Shown here: one piece after another, positions 44,764 to 53,089 of the stretch
Position numbering within the stretch: the first letter of the stretch is position 1
How the letters are laid out: every line of letters begins with the position of its first letter
From: Telmatospirillum sp.
GTDB lineage: Bacteria > Pseudomonadota > Alphaproteobacteria > CACIAM-22H2
Assembly (NCBI GenBank): GCA_020248985.1
Contig: JADCGL010000011.1
Coordinates: 62,001 to 126,000, forward strand
Reading direction: 5' to 3'
DNA: 64,000 nucleotides
Program-made: the position numbers and the translations under genes
The notes under the pieces: model-generated
Told to the model about the DNA's origin: nothing
Database searches by the model: none
Seen by the model: the letters and a program-made list of their open reading frames with translations, nothing else

Positions 44764-45156
44764 ATGGACCGATTGACGCCGCCCGAACTTGCCGCCCCGC
44801 TGGCGCGCTACGTGCACGGCATTGCCGTCGACATGCCGGGCCGCCTGCTGTTCAGCTCGGGCCAGCTCGCGATCGCCAAGGACGGCTCGGTGCCGGACGG
44901 CATCGACGCGCAATGCGACCTCATCTTCGCCAATCTCGACGCGATCCTCAAAAATGCGGGCATGAATCGGGCCAACGTCGTGCGCGTGAACGCTTTCGTG
45001 CTCGACCGTGCCGATTTCAAACCCTACATGGCCGCACGGGACCGCTGGTTCGAAGGGTTTCCGCCGCCGGCTTCGACGCTGATGATGGTGGGCGCCTTCA
45101 CGCGGCCCGAGTTCAGGGTCGAGATCGAGATCGTCGCGGCCCGCGAAGGGGCCTAA
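44764..45156 (+). CDS. Rid (YjgF/YER057c/UK114) family protein
   Basis: The 130-residue protein is a trimeric Rid-family member. RidA hydrolyses reactive enamine/imine intermediates of amino-acid breakdown. The body fits (LLFSSGQLAIAKDGSVPDG, NAGMNRANVVRVNAFV). At the C-terminus, the catalytic arginine of RidA seems to be replaced: PEFRVEIEIVA aligns a glutamate there. It is therefore probably one of the Rid subfamilies without deaminase activity. ATG 44764 follows GGGAGAG and is preferred to an upstream ATG at 44719. Confidence 0.85.
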   Translation: MDRLTPPELAAPLARYVHGIAVDMPGRLLFSSGQLAIAKDGSVPDGIDAQCDLIFANLDAILKNAGMNRANVVRVNAFVLDRADFKPYMAARDRWFEGFPPPASTLMMVGAFTRPEFRVEIEIVAAREGA

Positions 45157-46361
45157 ATCGAGGCGTTGGCCTGGCTCGAGAGCGAGGCGTCCATGCGCTT
45201 CAGCATGTCTTCGATCTGCTCGAAGCGCAGGCGGTTCTGGATCGCCTCGCGCATGAAGCGTTCGTGTATGTTGCAGGTGTGCAGCACGGCCATCGAGCAG
45301 TAGCCGAGCACCCAGTAGCGCCGGTAGACGCCCGCGAGGAAATTGCGGAAGGGTTTGGCGTCGCCGCCGTGCAGGAACTGGCCGTGGCATTCGGTGTATT
45401 CGGCGAAGATGCCGTTCACGTTCGAAATCAGATTGCGCAGCTTCTTCACGACCGACTGGCGGAACATGTCCTGCTGGTCTTTGTAGTGCTTGAATTCGCG
45501 GATATCGAGCGGCGTGGCGTCGTTCGAGGTAAGCCAGCGCAGCACGCCCGCAACCTGGTGCAGGTTGCGCGTGAAGGTGTGTTCGTAGAACGTGACGCCT
45601 TTCCAGCCTTCGAAGATCAGCGACGCCTGGTCGCCCGAAATGCCGAAGGCGGACACGAACAGCTTGGCCTCCGGCATAGACGGGTCCCACAACGCCTGCA
45701 AAAAGCGCTGCGAGCGCTCGTTGACGTCGGCGACGTCCTTGAGGCCGAGGGCGCGCGCCACGATCGGATTGACTTTGCTCGCGATGAGTCCCTTGATGCT
45801 CTCTTCCTCCGCCTCCGAGATCGCGAAATAGGCGGGATGGATGTCCGCGCTGTATTTGAGCAAAGCGCTTTTGAGCAGGAACGGATCGAGGGAAGGGACG
45901 GAGTCGATCAGGCGCAGAATCGCGACGTCGCGCTCGAAGGCTTCGCTTTTCGCTTCGAAATCGATGCCGACATGGTCTTTGAGCAGCCGCTCGAACTCGC
46001 GCTGGCGCAGATAGATGCCGTAGCCGCCGGCGCCGATCTGCTCGGAATCGTAGGGCACGTAGATCGCGGTTTCGATGGGCCGTTCGGGCACCGGCGACGG
46101 AGGCGGCTCGGCGGCTTTCGGCGGCGGCGCTTTGGCCGCACCGGGCTTGGGCGGCGGGGCCGGCGACGGCTGGTCGGCGATCTGCTGTTCGAAATTCGGG
46201 TATTTGAAGATGACGGTGCGGTTGAGGCTCTCCTGGCGGAACATGTGCCGGTCGCGCGCCAAAGCCGTCAGCCGAATGAGATTGAGTGCCACCGACGACC
46301 CGCCATAGGCGATCTGGTCGAGAATCGGCGATAGAGATTTTTTCTTGCGCGGCTCGTTCAC
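45153..46361 (-). CDS. Hypothetical protein, 402 residues, unknown function
   Basis: The protein starts at GTG 46361 (VNEPRKKKSLSPILDQIAYGG); upstream frame is low-complexity and unsupported. A short basic N-terminus and helix are followed by a Pro/Ala/Lys-rich linker at about residues 68-95. A large soluble, mainly helical domain of about 300 residues follows, with TFYEHTFTRNLHQVAGVLRW, a CH-containing stretch YTECHGQFLHGG and YCSMAVLHTCNIHERF. There is no membrane segment or signal peptide. I do not recognise the family. It follows the SDR gene on the same strand after 79 bases and overlaps the Rid gene convergently by four bases. Confidence 0.65.
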   Translation of the reverse strand: MNEPRKKKSLSPILDQIAYGGSSVALNLIRLTALARDRHMFRQESLNRTVIFKYPNFEQQIADQPSPAPPPKPGAAKAPPPKAAEPPPSPVPERPIETAIYVPYDSEQIGAGGYGIYLRQREFERLLKDHVGIDFEAKSEAFERDVAILRLIDSVPSLDPFLLKSALLKYSADIHPAYFAISEAEEESIKGLIASKVNPIVARALGLKDVADVNERSQRFLQALWDPSMPEAKLFVSAFGISGDQASLIFEGWKGVTFYEHTFTRNLHQVAGVLRWLTSNDATPLDIREFKHYKDQQDMFRQSVVKKLRNLISNVNGIFAEYTECHGQFLHGGDAKPFRNFLAGVYRRYWVLGYCSMAVLHTCNIHERFMREAIQNRLRFEQIEDMLKRMDASLSSQANASI

Positions 46362-46440
46362 GTGACAGGCGGCCTTGTGGCGAGGATCAAGAATCGACCC
46401 TATTGGACTCGCCGGATTCGCGCAACCGCACGCGCAGCGC

Positions 46441-47208
46441 TCACACGAGCCCGCCATCGACGATGAAGTTCTGGCCCGTGCAGCCGTCGGAATCGTCGGC
46501 GGCCAGCCACAAGGCCAGGCGCGCGCAATGCTGCGGACCGAGGCGGAATTTGAGCGACTGCAGTTCGAGAAACCGCGCATCTTCCTCGGGATTGCGCCAC
46601 AAGGTCGTTTGGCGTTCGGTTACGATGGCGCCGGGCACGAGGCAATTGACGCGGATACTGCCCGGTCCCAATTCGCGCGCGAGGCTGCGCGTCATGCCGT
46701 TGATCGCCGATTTGGACGTGGCGTAGCCGATGAAGATGTCGCGCGAGCGCATCCACGACACCGATCCCATATTCACGATCGAGCCGCCGCCGGCTTCGCG
46801 CATCGCCGGGGCTGCCGCCTGGATCGCGAAAAACTGGTGCTTCAGATTGACCGCGAGGCACTTTTCCCAGTAGTCCGGCGTCACGTCGTCGATCTTGTGG
46901 CGGTCGTCGCGCGCGGCGTTGTTGATCAGCACGCGCAGCGGCCCAACCGCTTTGCCGGCCGCCGCGATGGCGCCTTGGTAGGCTTGCGTATCGGTTACGT
47001 CGCAGCGCTGGAAAAAGGGTTTGGGATGGCCCGCGGCCGCGACTTTCTCGACGAGGGCCGCCGAGGCTTCTTCTGCCAAATCGACGAACGCGACATGGGC
47101 CCCCTGGGCGGCGAAATGCTCGACGAAACTTGCCCCGATGCCCGAGCCGCCGCCCGACACGAAAACACCGCGGCCTTTGAGGCTAGGATAGATCGCGTAT
47201 CCGGACAT
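46441..47208 (-). CDS. SDR-family sugar dehydrogenase candidate
   Basis: The 255-residue classical SDR has SGGGSGIG at residues 18-25, NNAAR near 92, a serine in GSVSWM and the YATSK catalytic pair, and it ends GQNFIVDGGLV. SDRs of this type oxidise aldoses such as xylose, arabinose, galactose or fucose to lactones with NAD(P)+. It diverges from the aldose epimerase gene with 77 bases between starts. Together with the lactonase candidate, dehydratase and aldolase nearby it fits the first step of a non-phosphorylative sugar route. The sugar is inferred, not shown. Confidence 0.82.
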   Translation of the reverse strand: MSGYAIYPSLKGRGVFVSGGGSGIGASFVEHFAAQGAHVAFVDLAEEASAALVEKVAAAGHPKPFFQRCDVTDTQAYQGAIAAAGKAVGPLRVLINNAARDDRHKIDDVTPDYWEKCLAVNLKHQFFAIQAAAPAMREAGGGSIVNMGSVSWMRSRDIFIGYATSKSAINGMTRSLARELGPGSIRVNCLVPGAIVTERQTTLWRNPEEDARFLELQSLKFRLGPQHCARLALWLAADDSDGCTGQNFIVDGGLV

Positions 47209-47285
47209 GCCGTTCCCCCCGTTTTTGCGCTAGACTTGCGCGTCGCTTCAATCGACTTTGGACAAATCTTCTCTGGAATCGGATC

Positions 47286-48239
47286 GTGCCGCAAACTTCG
47301 TCCGCCGTCACCTCGGGCCTGCTGACCTTGCGCGCCGGCGCCACCTCTCTCGATATCGTTCCCGAAATCGGTGGCGCCCTTGCGGGCGTCCATCTCGACT
47401 GGCCAAGCCCGTCCTTGCCCGGCGGGATCGAGCCGTTGCGCCGCATGCCGGACTCAGCCCTGGCCGCGCGCGACGTTCGCCAGGCAGGTTCGTTTGCGCT
47501 GCTGCCGTATTCCAACCGCATGCGCGAGTGCACGCTGCATTTTGCCGGCAAGCGCTATCGCCTTGCGCCCAATTTCGGCAGCCACCCGCATTCGATCCAC
47601 GGCATCGGCTGGCAGCACGCATGGGACGTCGAATCGTCCGACGGCGCGAACGCCACATTGCGGCTCGTGCACGCGGCGACCGGCAACCAGACCGTCGAAT
47701 GGCCCTTCGCGTTCGAGGCGCGCCAGATCTTCGCGGCGTTCGACGGCGGCTTTTCCCAAACGCTCGAGATCGCCAATACAGGGACCGGCCCGATGCCGGC
47801 GGGGATCGGCTTGCATCCATATTTCCCGCGCGCAGCCGGCACACGCGTGGTGGCCGCAACCACGGGCGTGTGGCGCAACGACGATGCCATGATGCCGATC
47901 TCGCTCGACCCCGTGCCCCCTGCCTGGAACATGGCTGAGGGCAAGCTCGTTGCGGCACTGTCGCTCGACAATTGTTTCGCCGGCTGGACAGGCCAGGCGC
48001 GCATCGAATGGCCCGAATGGGATTTGGCGCTCGACATCGCGGCCGATCCGGTTTTCGGCCATCTCGTGGTCTATGTGCCGCCGGGCAAACCGTTTTTCTG
48101 CATCGAGCCCGTTTCCAACCGCAACGATGGGTTCAACATGCTGGCCAAGGGCCATGCCGATACGGGCACCGTCGTGCTCGCCCCCGGCGAGACGCTGACG
48201 GGCACCGTGCTGTTTTCCTTTTCGAGGCTATCGACGTGA
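47286..48239 (+). CDS. Aldose 1-epimerase (mutarotase)
   Basis: The 317-residue beta-sandwich enzyme interconverts alpha and beta anomers of an aldose, supplying the dehydrogenase with the right form. Catalytic residues are recognisable: the histidine in SIHGIGWQ, the histidine in GIGLHPYFPR and the glutamate in FCIEPVSNRNDG. GTG 47286 is the only sensible start. Its stop overlaps the GTG of the amidohydrolase gene (GTGA). Confidence 0.9.
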   Translation: MPQTSSAVTSGLLTLRAGATSLDIVPEIGGALAGVHLDWPSPSLPGGIEPLRRMPDSALAARDVRQAGSFALLPYSNRMRECTLHFAGKRYRLAPNFGSHPHSIHGIGWQHAWDVESSDGANATLRLVHAATGNQTVEWPFAFEARQIFAAFDGGFSQTLEIANTGTGPMPAGIGLHPYFPRAAGTRVVAATTGVWRNDDAMMPISLDPVPPAWNMAEGKLVAALSLDNCFAGWTGQARIEWPEWDLALDIAADPVFGHLVVYVPPGKPFFCIEPVSNRNDGFNMLAKGHADTGTVVLAPGETLTGTVLFSFSRLST

Positions 48240-49036
48240 CGCTTGCGTTCGGTCCCGTGTTCGACGCGCATCTGCACATCGTCGATCCGCATTTTCCGCT
48301 CGTCGCCAACGACGGCTATCTGCCGCCCGCTTTCGGGGCGGCCGAATACTGCGCGGCCGCGGCCCCGCTCGGCATCGTGGGCGGGGCGATCGTGTCGGGC
48401 TCGTTCCAGGCGTTCGACCAGGATTATCTGGTCGCGGCCTTGGGCAAGCTCGGGCCGTCGTTCGTGGGCGTCACACAGCTGCCGGCCTCGACGCTGGACC
48501 ACGAGATCCTCGCCCTCGACCAGGCGGGCGTGCGTGCCGTTCGCTTCAACCAGCATCGCGGCGGCTCGGAGAGTTTTGCGGCGATCTCCGCATTTGCGCA
48601 CCGCGTGCATAAACTGTGCGGCTGGCATGTCGAGCTCTACGCCGATCTTGCGGCTCTGCGCCCCGCCGAAATCGACGCGCTCGGCGCGCTGCCGCAGCTC
48701 GTGATCGACCATCTGGGCTTGAGCGAGGGCGGGTTGGCGCGCCTCGTGGCCCTCGCCAAGGGCGGGGCCAAGGTCAAGGCGACCGGCTTCGGACGCGTGT
48801 TCGTCGATCCCGAAATCGCGATGGAAAAAGTCGCCGCTGCAAATCCGGACGCGCTGATGTTCGGCACCGACATGCCGTCTACGCGCGCGCGCCGTCCGTT
48901 CGAGCCGGCCGACATGGCGCTGGTCGCGGGCGTGCTGGGGCCGGACCTCGCGCGCAAAGCCTTCTACGAAAATGCGGTCGCGCTCTATCGGCCGAAGGCG
49001 ATCGCGGCCGATTCGCGTGTGGCCGTGCAGTCGTAG
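48236..49036 (+). CDS. Amidohydrolase-2 family hydrolase, sugar lactonase candidate
   Basis: The 266-residue TIM-barrel protein has FDAHLHIVDP (metal-binding HxH), VIDHLGLS and LMFGTDMPS (barrel aspartate), as in COG3618 hydrolases. That group includes fuconolactonase- and LigI-type lactonases. Translational coupling to a mutarotase and proximity to an aldose dehydrogenase make hydrolysis of a sugar lactone likely. The start GTG 48236 lies in the epimerase stop. Its last 52 bases overlap the convergent GH31 gene. Confidence 0.82.
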   Translation: MTLAFGPVFDAHLHIVDPHFPLVANDGYLPPAFGAAEYCAAAAPLGIVGGAIVSGSFQAFDQDYLVAALGKLGPSFVGVTQLPASTLDHEILALDQAGVRAVRFNQHRGGSESFAAISAFAHRVHKLCGWHVELYADLAALRPAEIDALGALPQLVIDHLGLSEGGLARLVALAKGGAKVKATGFGRVFVDPEIAMEKVAAANPDALMFGTDMPSTRARRPFEPADMALVAGVLGPDLARKAFYENAVALYRPKAIAADSRVAVQS

Positions 49037-51222
49037 ACGCGCAAGCTGGCGTCGCCTGCGCCCGAAAGATAGATGCGCGTTCCCTCGAAGCGCAGCGACA
49101 GCACGCCGTCGCCGGCGACCGGCTCGTTCGCGGGCATGCCGTAGACGCGCACCTCGTCGATCGGGCTTTTGCGGTCGATTTGGCCCGTATGCGACACCGC
49201 GCGCGCCAAGGCGACGACGTGCCCCTCGCGCACAAAGACGGGCAGCCGGTCGAGCGGCACGTTTTGGGCGCGCAACATCCGTCCGCCTTCCACGCGCTGG
49301 CCGGTCCAGAAATCGTACCAGCCGCCTTCCGGCAGCCAGAGTTCGACCGCGTTGCCGGGCTTCAGGATCGGCGCCACGAGCAGCGAGGGGCCGAACATGA
49401 ACTGCTCTTCGAAGGCGCGTGCCGCCCGGTCGCGCGGGAAGGCGAGCGCCATCGCACGCATGACCGGCAGGCCCGTGCGCGTCGCAATCTCGACGCAGCC
49501 CCACAGATAGGGCAGCAGCCGGTAGCGCAGATCGAGCCATGCGCGCGCATGGCGCGCGACTTCGTCGCCGAGGCTCCACGGCTCGCGGATGCCGATGCCG
49601 TGGAAGCGGAAATGCGAGCAGAACACGGCAGCGGCGATCCAGCGCAGATAGAGTTCGGGTTCGGGCTGTTTGGAGCCGTAGAAGCCGCCGACGTCGCTCG
49701 AATAATAGGGCACGCCCGAGAGGCCGTAGGACAGGCCGCCGCGGATGGACGCGGCCATGCCTTCCCAATCGGTCTGCGGGTCCCCGCCCCATTGCACGGG
49801 GAAACGCTGCGCGCCGATCCAGCCGTCGCGGCCCCACACGCAGGCATTCTCGCGGCCCTTGGCTTTGGCGGTCGCTTCGAAGACGGCTTGGTTGTAGAGG
49901 CGCGGATAGACATTGTGCAGGCGCCGCCCGCTGTCGCCGTTGTGCGCGACCACGCGGTCCACGACCTGTTCGCCGAAATCGGTCTTCATCGTGTCGACGC
50001 CCAAGGCCCAGAGCCGGTCGTGCCGCGCCTTCCACCATGCGACGGCTTCAGGATTGGTGAAATCGAGTATGCCCGAGGGCGGCAGCGGGGTGAGCACCGC
50101 GCCGAACGGCGAGGTGCCGGGCTTCACGTCCCAATCGTAGACATGCGGGCTGCCGTCGGCTTCGCGCAGGAACAGCCCGCGTTTTTCGAGATCGGCATAT
50201 TCGGCATTGTGGATCGAGACGAGCGGATACTCCCAGCAGCAGACCTTGAAATCCTGCGCTTTGAGTTTGTCGATCGTCTTTTTGGGATCGGGATAGCGCG
50301 CCGTGTCGAAATCGAGCGTGGCGCGCGTTTCGACGACCATCCAGGCGCGGCCGTCGAAGGTGATGACGTCGGCAGGAAAGCCGGCAGCGCGGCATTCGTC
50401 GGCGGCGGCGAGGATTTCGGCTTCCGTCCGGTAATAAGCGCGCGAGAGCCACACGCCGAGCGACCAGAAAGGCGGCAATGCCGGTTTGCCGGTCAACTCG
50501 GCGCAGCGCCCCAGCACGTGCGCAGGGTCCGGTCCGCACAGCAAAAACAGATCGAGCTGCGCGTCTTCGCACAGGACCGCATAGCTGCGGTGCGACCATT
50601 GCGGATAGCCGACCGCATGGTGCACATGGGCGGGCGTGTTCACGAGCGCGCCCCAGCAGCCGCCCGTTGCCTTGAGGCCCCACAGAAACGGAATAGATTT
50701 GTAGGAGAGCTCGGTATTGACGCCGAGCGCGTCCTCGATGCGGTTGGTCACGAACTGGCCGCGCCGATTGAGCGGCCCGAATTTTTCGCCAAGACCGTAG
50801 ACCGGTTCGCCGCTGTCGAGCGCAAACGCCGCAAGCCAGCCTTCGGGCCCGCGCGCGAAGGCGGGCAGGCGCGTCCAGCCGCGGAAATGCTCGTCGGTCA
50901 GCGACGTCAGCGGATCGTCGAGCCAGCCCTTGCGGCCGACGCGTACGCGCACCGGGGCACTGTCGAGTTCCAGCCACTCGCAGTCGTCGCCGAGTCGGTA
51001 GCGCCCCGGGGCGGTCTCGACGCAAGCGGGACGCACAAACGCCGCTGCATCGACGAGCGCATAGTCGGGCAGGGCCGATGTGCCGAAGGTCAAGCGCCAG
51101 TCGCCGCCATGTTTGGCGATCGCAAGCGGCCCGATCTCTGTCTCGAAGACGATGGCCGCAGGCGCATCGGCGGCACGGGTCAAGGTTTCGGCGCGGGTGT
51201 ATTGCGTGAAATCGATTTGCAC
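48985..51222 (-). CDS. GH31 alpha-xylosidase (YicI-like)
   Basis: The 745-residue glycoside hydrolase releases alpha-linked xylose, for example from xyloglucan oligosaccharides. The nucleophile is D415 in MKTDFGEQV and the acid/base D481 in WGGDPQTDW, next to D416/D482 in E. coli YicI. The domain order also agrees: N-terminal beta-sandwich, (beta/alpha)8 barrel from about residue 230 and C-terminal beta domains. No signal peptide is seen, so it acts on imported oligosaccharides. GTG 51222 follows a GAGAAG ribosome site. It diverges from the dehydratase gene across a 151-base region with a palindrome. Confidence 0.92.
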   Translation of the reverse strand: MQIDFTQYTRAETLTRAADAPAAIVFETEIGPLAIAKHGGDWRLTFGTSALPDYALVDAAAFVRPACVETAPGRYRLGDDCEWLELDSAPVRVRVGRKGWLDDPLTSLTDEHFRGWTRLPAFARGPEGWLAAFALDSGEPVYGLGEKFGPLNRRGQFVTNRIEDALGVNTELSYKSIPFLWGLKATGGCWGALVNTPAHVHHAVGYPQWSHRSYAVLCEDAQLDLFLLCGPDPAHVLGRCAELTGKPALPPFWSLGVWLSRAYYRTEAEILAAADECRAAGFPADVITFDGRAWMVVETRATLDFDTARYPDPKKTIDKLKAQDFKVCCWEYPLVSIHNAEYADLEKRGLFLREADGSPHVYDWDVKPGTSPFGAVLTPLPPSGILDFTNPEAVAWWKARHDRLWALGVDTMKTDFGEQVVDRVVAHNGDSGRRLHNVYPRLYNQAVFEATAKAKGRENACVWGRDGWIGAQRFPVQWGGDPQTDWEGMAASIRGGLSYGLSGVPYYSSDVGGFYGSKQPEPELYLRWIAAAVFCSHFRFHGIGIREPWSLGDEVARHARAWLDLRYRLLPYLWGCVEIATRTGLPVMRAMALAFPRDRAARAFEEQFMFGPSLLVAPILKPGNAVELWLPEGGWYDFWTGQRVEGGRMLRAQNVPLDRLPVFVREGHVVALARAVSHTGQIDRKSPIDEVRVYGMPANEPVAGDGVLSLRFEGTRIYLSGAGDASLRVYDCTATRESAAIAFGR

Positions 51223-51293
51223 GTTTGCTTCTCGGACGGCTCGAACGTTTTTGGGTGCAACGGCGCCACAATAGTCGGCGTGCCCGCAAAAAT

Positions 51294-51303
51294 CGACCGG
51301 TCG
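51294..51303. promoter_or_regulatory. Palindrome CGACCGGTCG in the divergent GH31/dehydratase promoter region
   Basis: A perfect 10-base palindrome, extended imperfectly to AAATCGACCGGTCGTTTT, lies near the middle of the 151-base region between two divergent sugar genes. Position and CG centre suit an operator of a LacI- or TetR-type sugar regulator. No such regulator is encoded next to it. Confidence 0.4.
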
Positions 51304-51360
51304 TTTTCCTTGGAGCCGGGCCGACACCTCGTTACGATGACGCGAACGAACGATGCCGGG

Positions 51361-51366
51361 GGAGGA
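51361..51366 (+). promoter_or_regulatory. Shine-Dalgarno GGAGGA that decides the dehydratase start
   Basis: GGAGGA lies seven bases before GTG 51374, ideal spacing. The alternative ATG at 51353 would place this strong site inside the coding region and has no ribosome site of its own. The GTG start is therefore preferred. Confidence 0.7.
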
Positions 51367-51373
51367 ACGACAG

Positions 51374-53089
51374 GTGGCGGCGAAGCTTTTGCGCAGCGCG
51401 CGTTGGTACATGGCAAGCGACATGCGCGCCTTTGCCCATCGCCAGCGCACCCAGCAGATGGGTTTCCGGCGCCAGGATTTCATGGGCAAACCCGTCGTTG
51501 CGGTCGTCAATACCTGGAGCGAGATGAGCCCGTGCCACATCCATCTGCGCGAGCGCGCGCAGAAGGTCAAAGACGGCATCTGGCAGGCGGGCGGATTTCC
51601 GGTCGAACTGCCCGCTTTGTCGCTGGGCGAGGTCATCGTCAAGCCGACGACGATGATGTACCGAAACTTGCTGGCGATGGAGGTCGAGGAGCTTTTGCGC
51701 TCGCACCCGATCGACGGGGCCGTCCTGCTCGGCGGCTGCGACAAGACCACGCCGGGCCTGCTGATGGGCGCGATCTCGATGGGCCTGCCCGCCATCTACG
51801 TGCCGGCAGGGCCGATGTCGAACGCGCGCTGGCGCGGCCAGAAGGTGGGGGCGGGGACCCACACGCGCAAATTCTGGGACGAATTGCGCGCCGGCAAAAT
51901 CAGCCAAGAAGACTGGGTCGAACTCGAAAGCCGCATGACGCGCACGATCGGCACCTGCAACACGATGGGCACCGCTTCGACGATGACGGCGATCGCCGAA
52001 GCGCTTGGCTTCACGCTGCCGGGCGCGTCGTCGATCCCGGCCTCCGATTCGGGCCATGCGCGCATGGCGCACGAAGCGGGCGAACGCATCGTCGCGATGA
52101 TCGCCGAAGACCTCAAACCCGCCGATATCTTTACGCAAAACGCGTTGCGGAACGCGCTCGTCACGTTGATGGCGCTCGGCGGATCGACCAATGCCGTCGT
52201 GCATGTCGTGGCGATGGCGCGCCGTGCGGGGCTCAAACTCGAACTCGAAGCGTTCGACGCGGCGGGCCGGGCCACGCCTGTGCTCGCCAACGTGTTCCCG
52301 GCCGGCGACAATCTGATGGAAGATTTTTTCTTTGCAGGCGGTCTGCCTGCGATGCTCGTACAATTGCACGACCGGCTCGCGCTCGAATGCCGCACGGTCA
52401 ACGGCAAGACGCTGGGCGAGAACATCGCCACCGCCAAAGTGTGGGACGCCGACGTGATCCGCCCGCTTGCCAATCCCGTGACCAAGGGGGCACCCATCGC
52501 GGTGCTGCGCGGCAATCTCGCCCCCGACGGGGCCGTGATCAAAGCATCCGCGGCCGACCCGAGGCTCGCAAAACATCGCGGCCGTGCGGTCGTGTTCAAG
52601 AATCACGCCGATCTGTCGGCGCGCATCGACGATCCTTCCCTGCCGGTCGACGCCGACAGCGTGCTTGTGCTGCAGAGTGCCGGCCCTAAAGGCGGGCCCG
52701 GCATGCCCGAATGGGGCGCCTTGCCGATCCCCAAAAAACTTCTGGCGCAAGGTGTGCGCGACATGGTGCGCGTGTCGGACGCGCGCATGAGCGGGACCCA
52801 TTACGGCACTTGCGTGCTGCATGTGGCCCCTGAGTCGCATGTCGGCGGGCCGCTTGCGTTCGTCGAGGATGGCGACTTCATCGAACTCGACGTGGAAGCG
52901 CGCCGCCTGCATCTCGACGTATCCGAGGCCGAGCTTGCGCGCCGCAAGGCCGCGTGGATACCCCCGCCTTTGCGCTATGCGCGCAGCTACGGCGTGCTGC
53001 TCGAGCGCCATATTGGCCAGGCCAATGACGGCGCGGATTTCGATTTTCTCGAACAGGGCGCACCTGTGCCCGAACCGGAGATTTTCTGA
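51374..53089 (+). CDS. IlvD/Edd-family dehydratase, pentonate (arabonate/xylonate) dehydratase type
   Basis: The 571-residue iron-sulfur enzyme removes water from a sugar acid to give a 2-keto-3-deoxy acid. The three cluster cysteines are C54 (SPCHIH), C122 (GGCDKTTPG) and C195 (GTCNTMGTAST). The active-site tail MSGTHYGTCVLHVAPES is present. Pattern and length fit sugar-acid dehydratases better than the IlvD of branched-chain synthesis. The next gene, an aldolase, overlaps its stop (TGATG). In context it would convert xylonate or arabonate. Confidence 0.85.
   Translation: MAAKLLRSARWYMASDMRAFAHRQRTQQMGFRRQDFMGKPVVAVVNTWSEMSPCHIHLRERAQKVKDGIWQAGGFPVELPALSLGEVIVKPTTMMYRNLLAMEVEELLRSHPIDGAVLLGGCDKTTPGLLMGAISMGLPAIYVPAGPMSNARWRGQKVGAGTHTRKFWDELRAGKISQEDWVELESRMTRTIGTCNTMGTASTMTAIAEALGFTLPGASSIPASDSGHARMAHEAGERIVAMIAEDLKPADIFTQNALRNALVTLMALGGSTNAVVHVVAMARRAGLKLELEAFDAAGRATPVLANVFPAGDNLMEDFFFAGGLPAMLVQLHDRLALECRTVNGKTLGENIATAKVWDADVIRPLANPVTKGAPIAVLRGNLAPDGAVIKASAADPRLAKHRGRAVVFKNHADLSARIDDPSLPVDADSVLVLQSAGPKGGPGMPEWGALPIPKKLLAQGVRDMVRVSDARMSGTHYGTCVLHVAPESHVGGPLAFVEDGDFIELDVEARRLHLDVSEAELARRKAAWIPPPLRYARSYGVLLERHIGQANDGADFDFLEQGAPVPEPEIF

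Noticed and set aside
48616-52689. Open frame of 1357 codons on the plus strand
   Set aside because: It runs antisense through the GH31 gene and out of frame through the dehydratase gene, both of which have full catalytic motifs.
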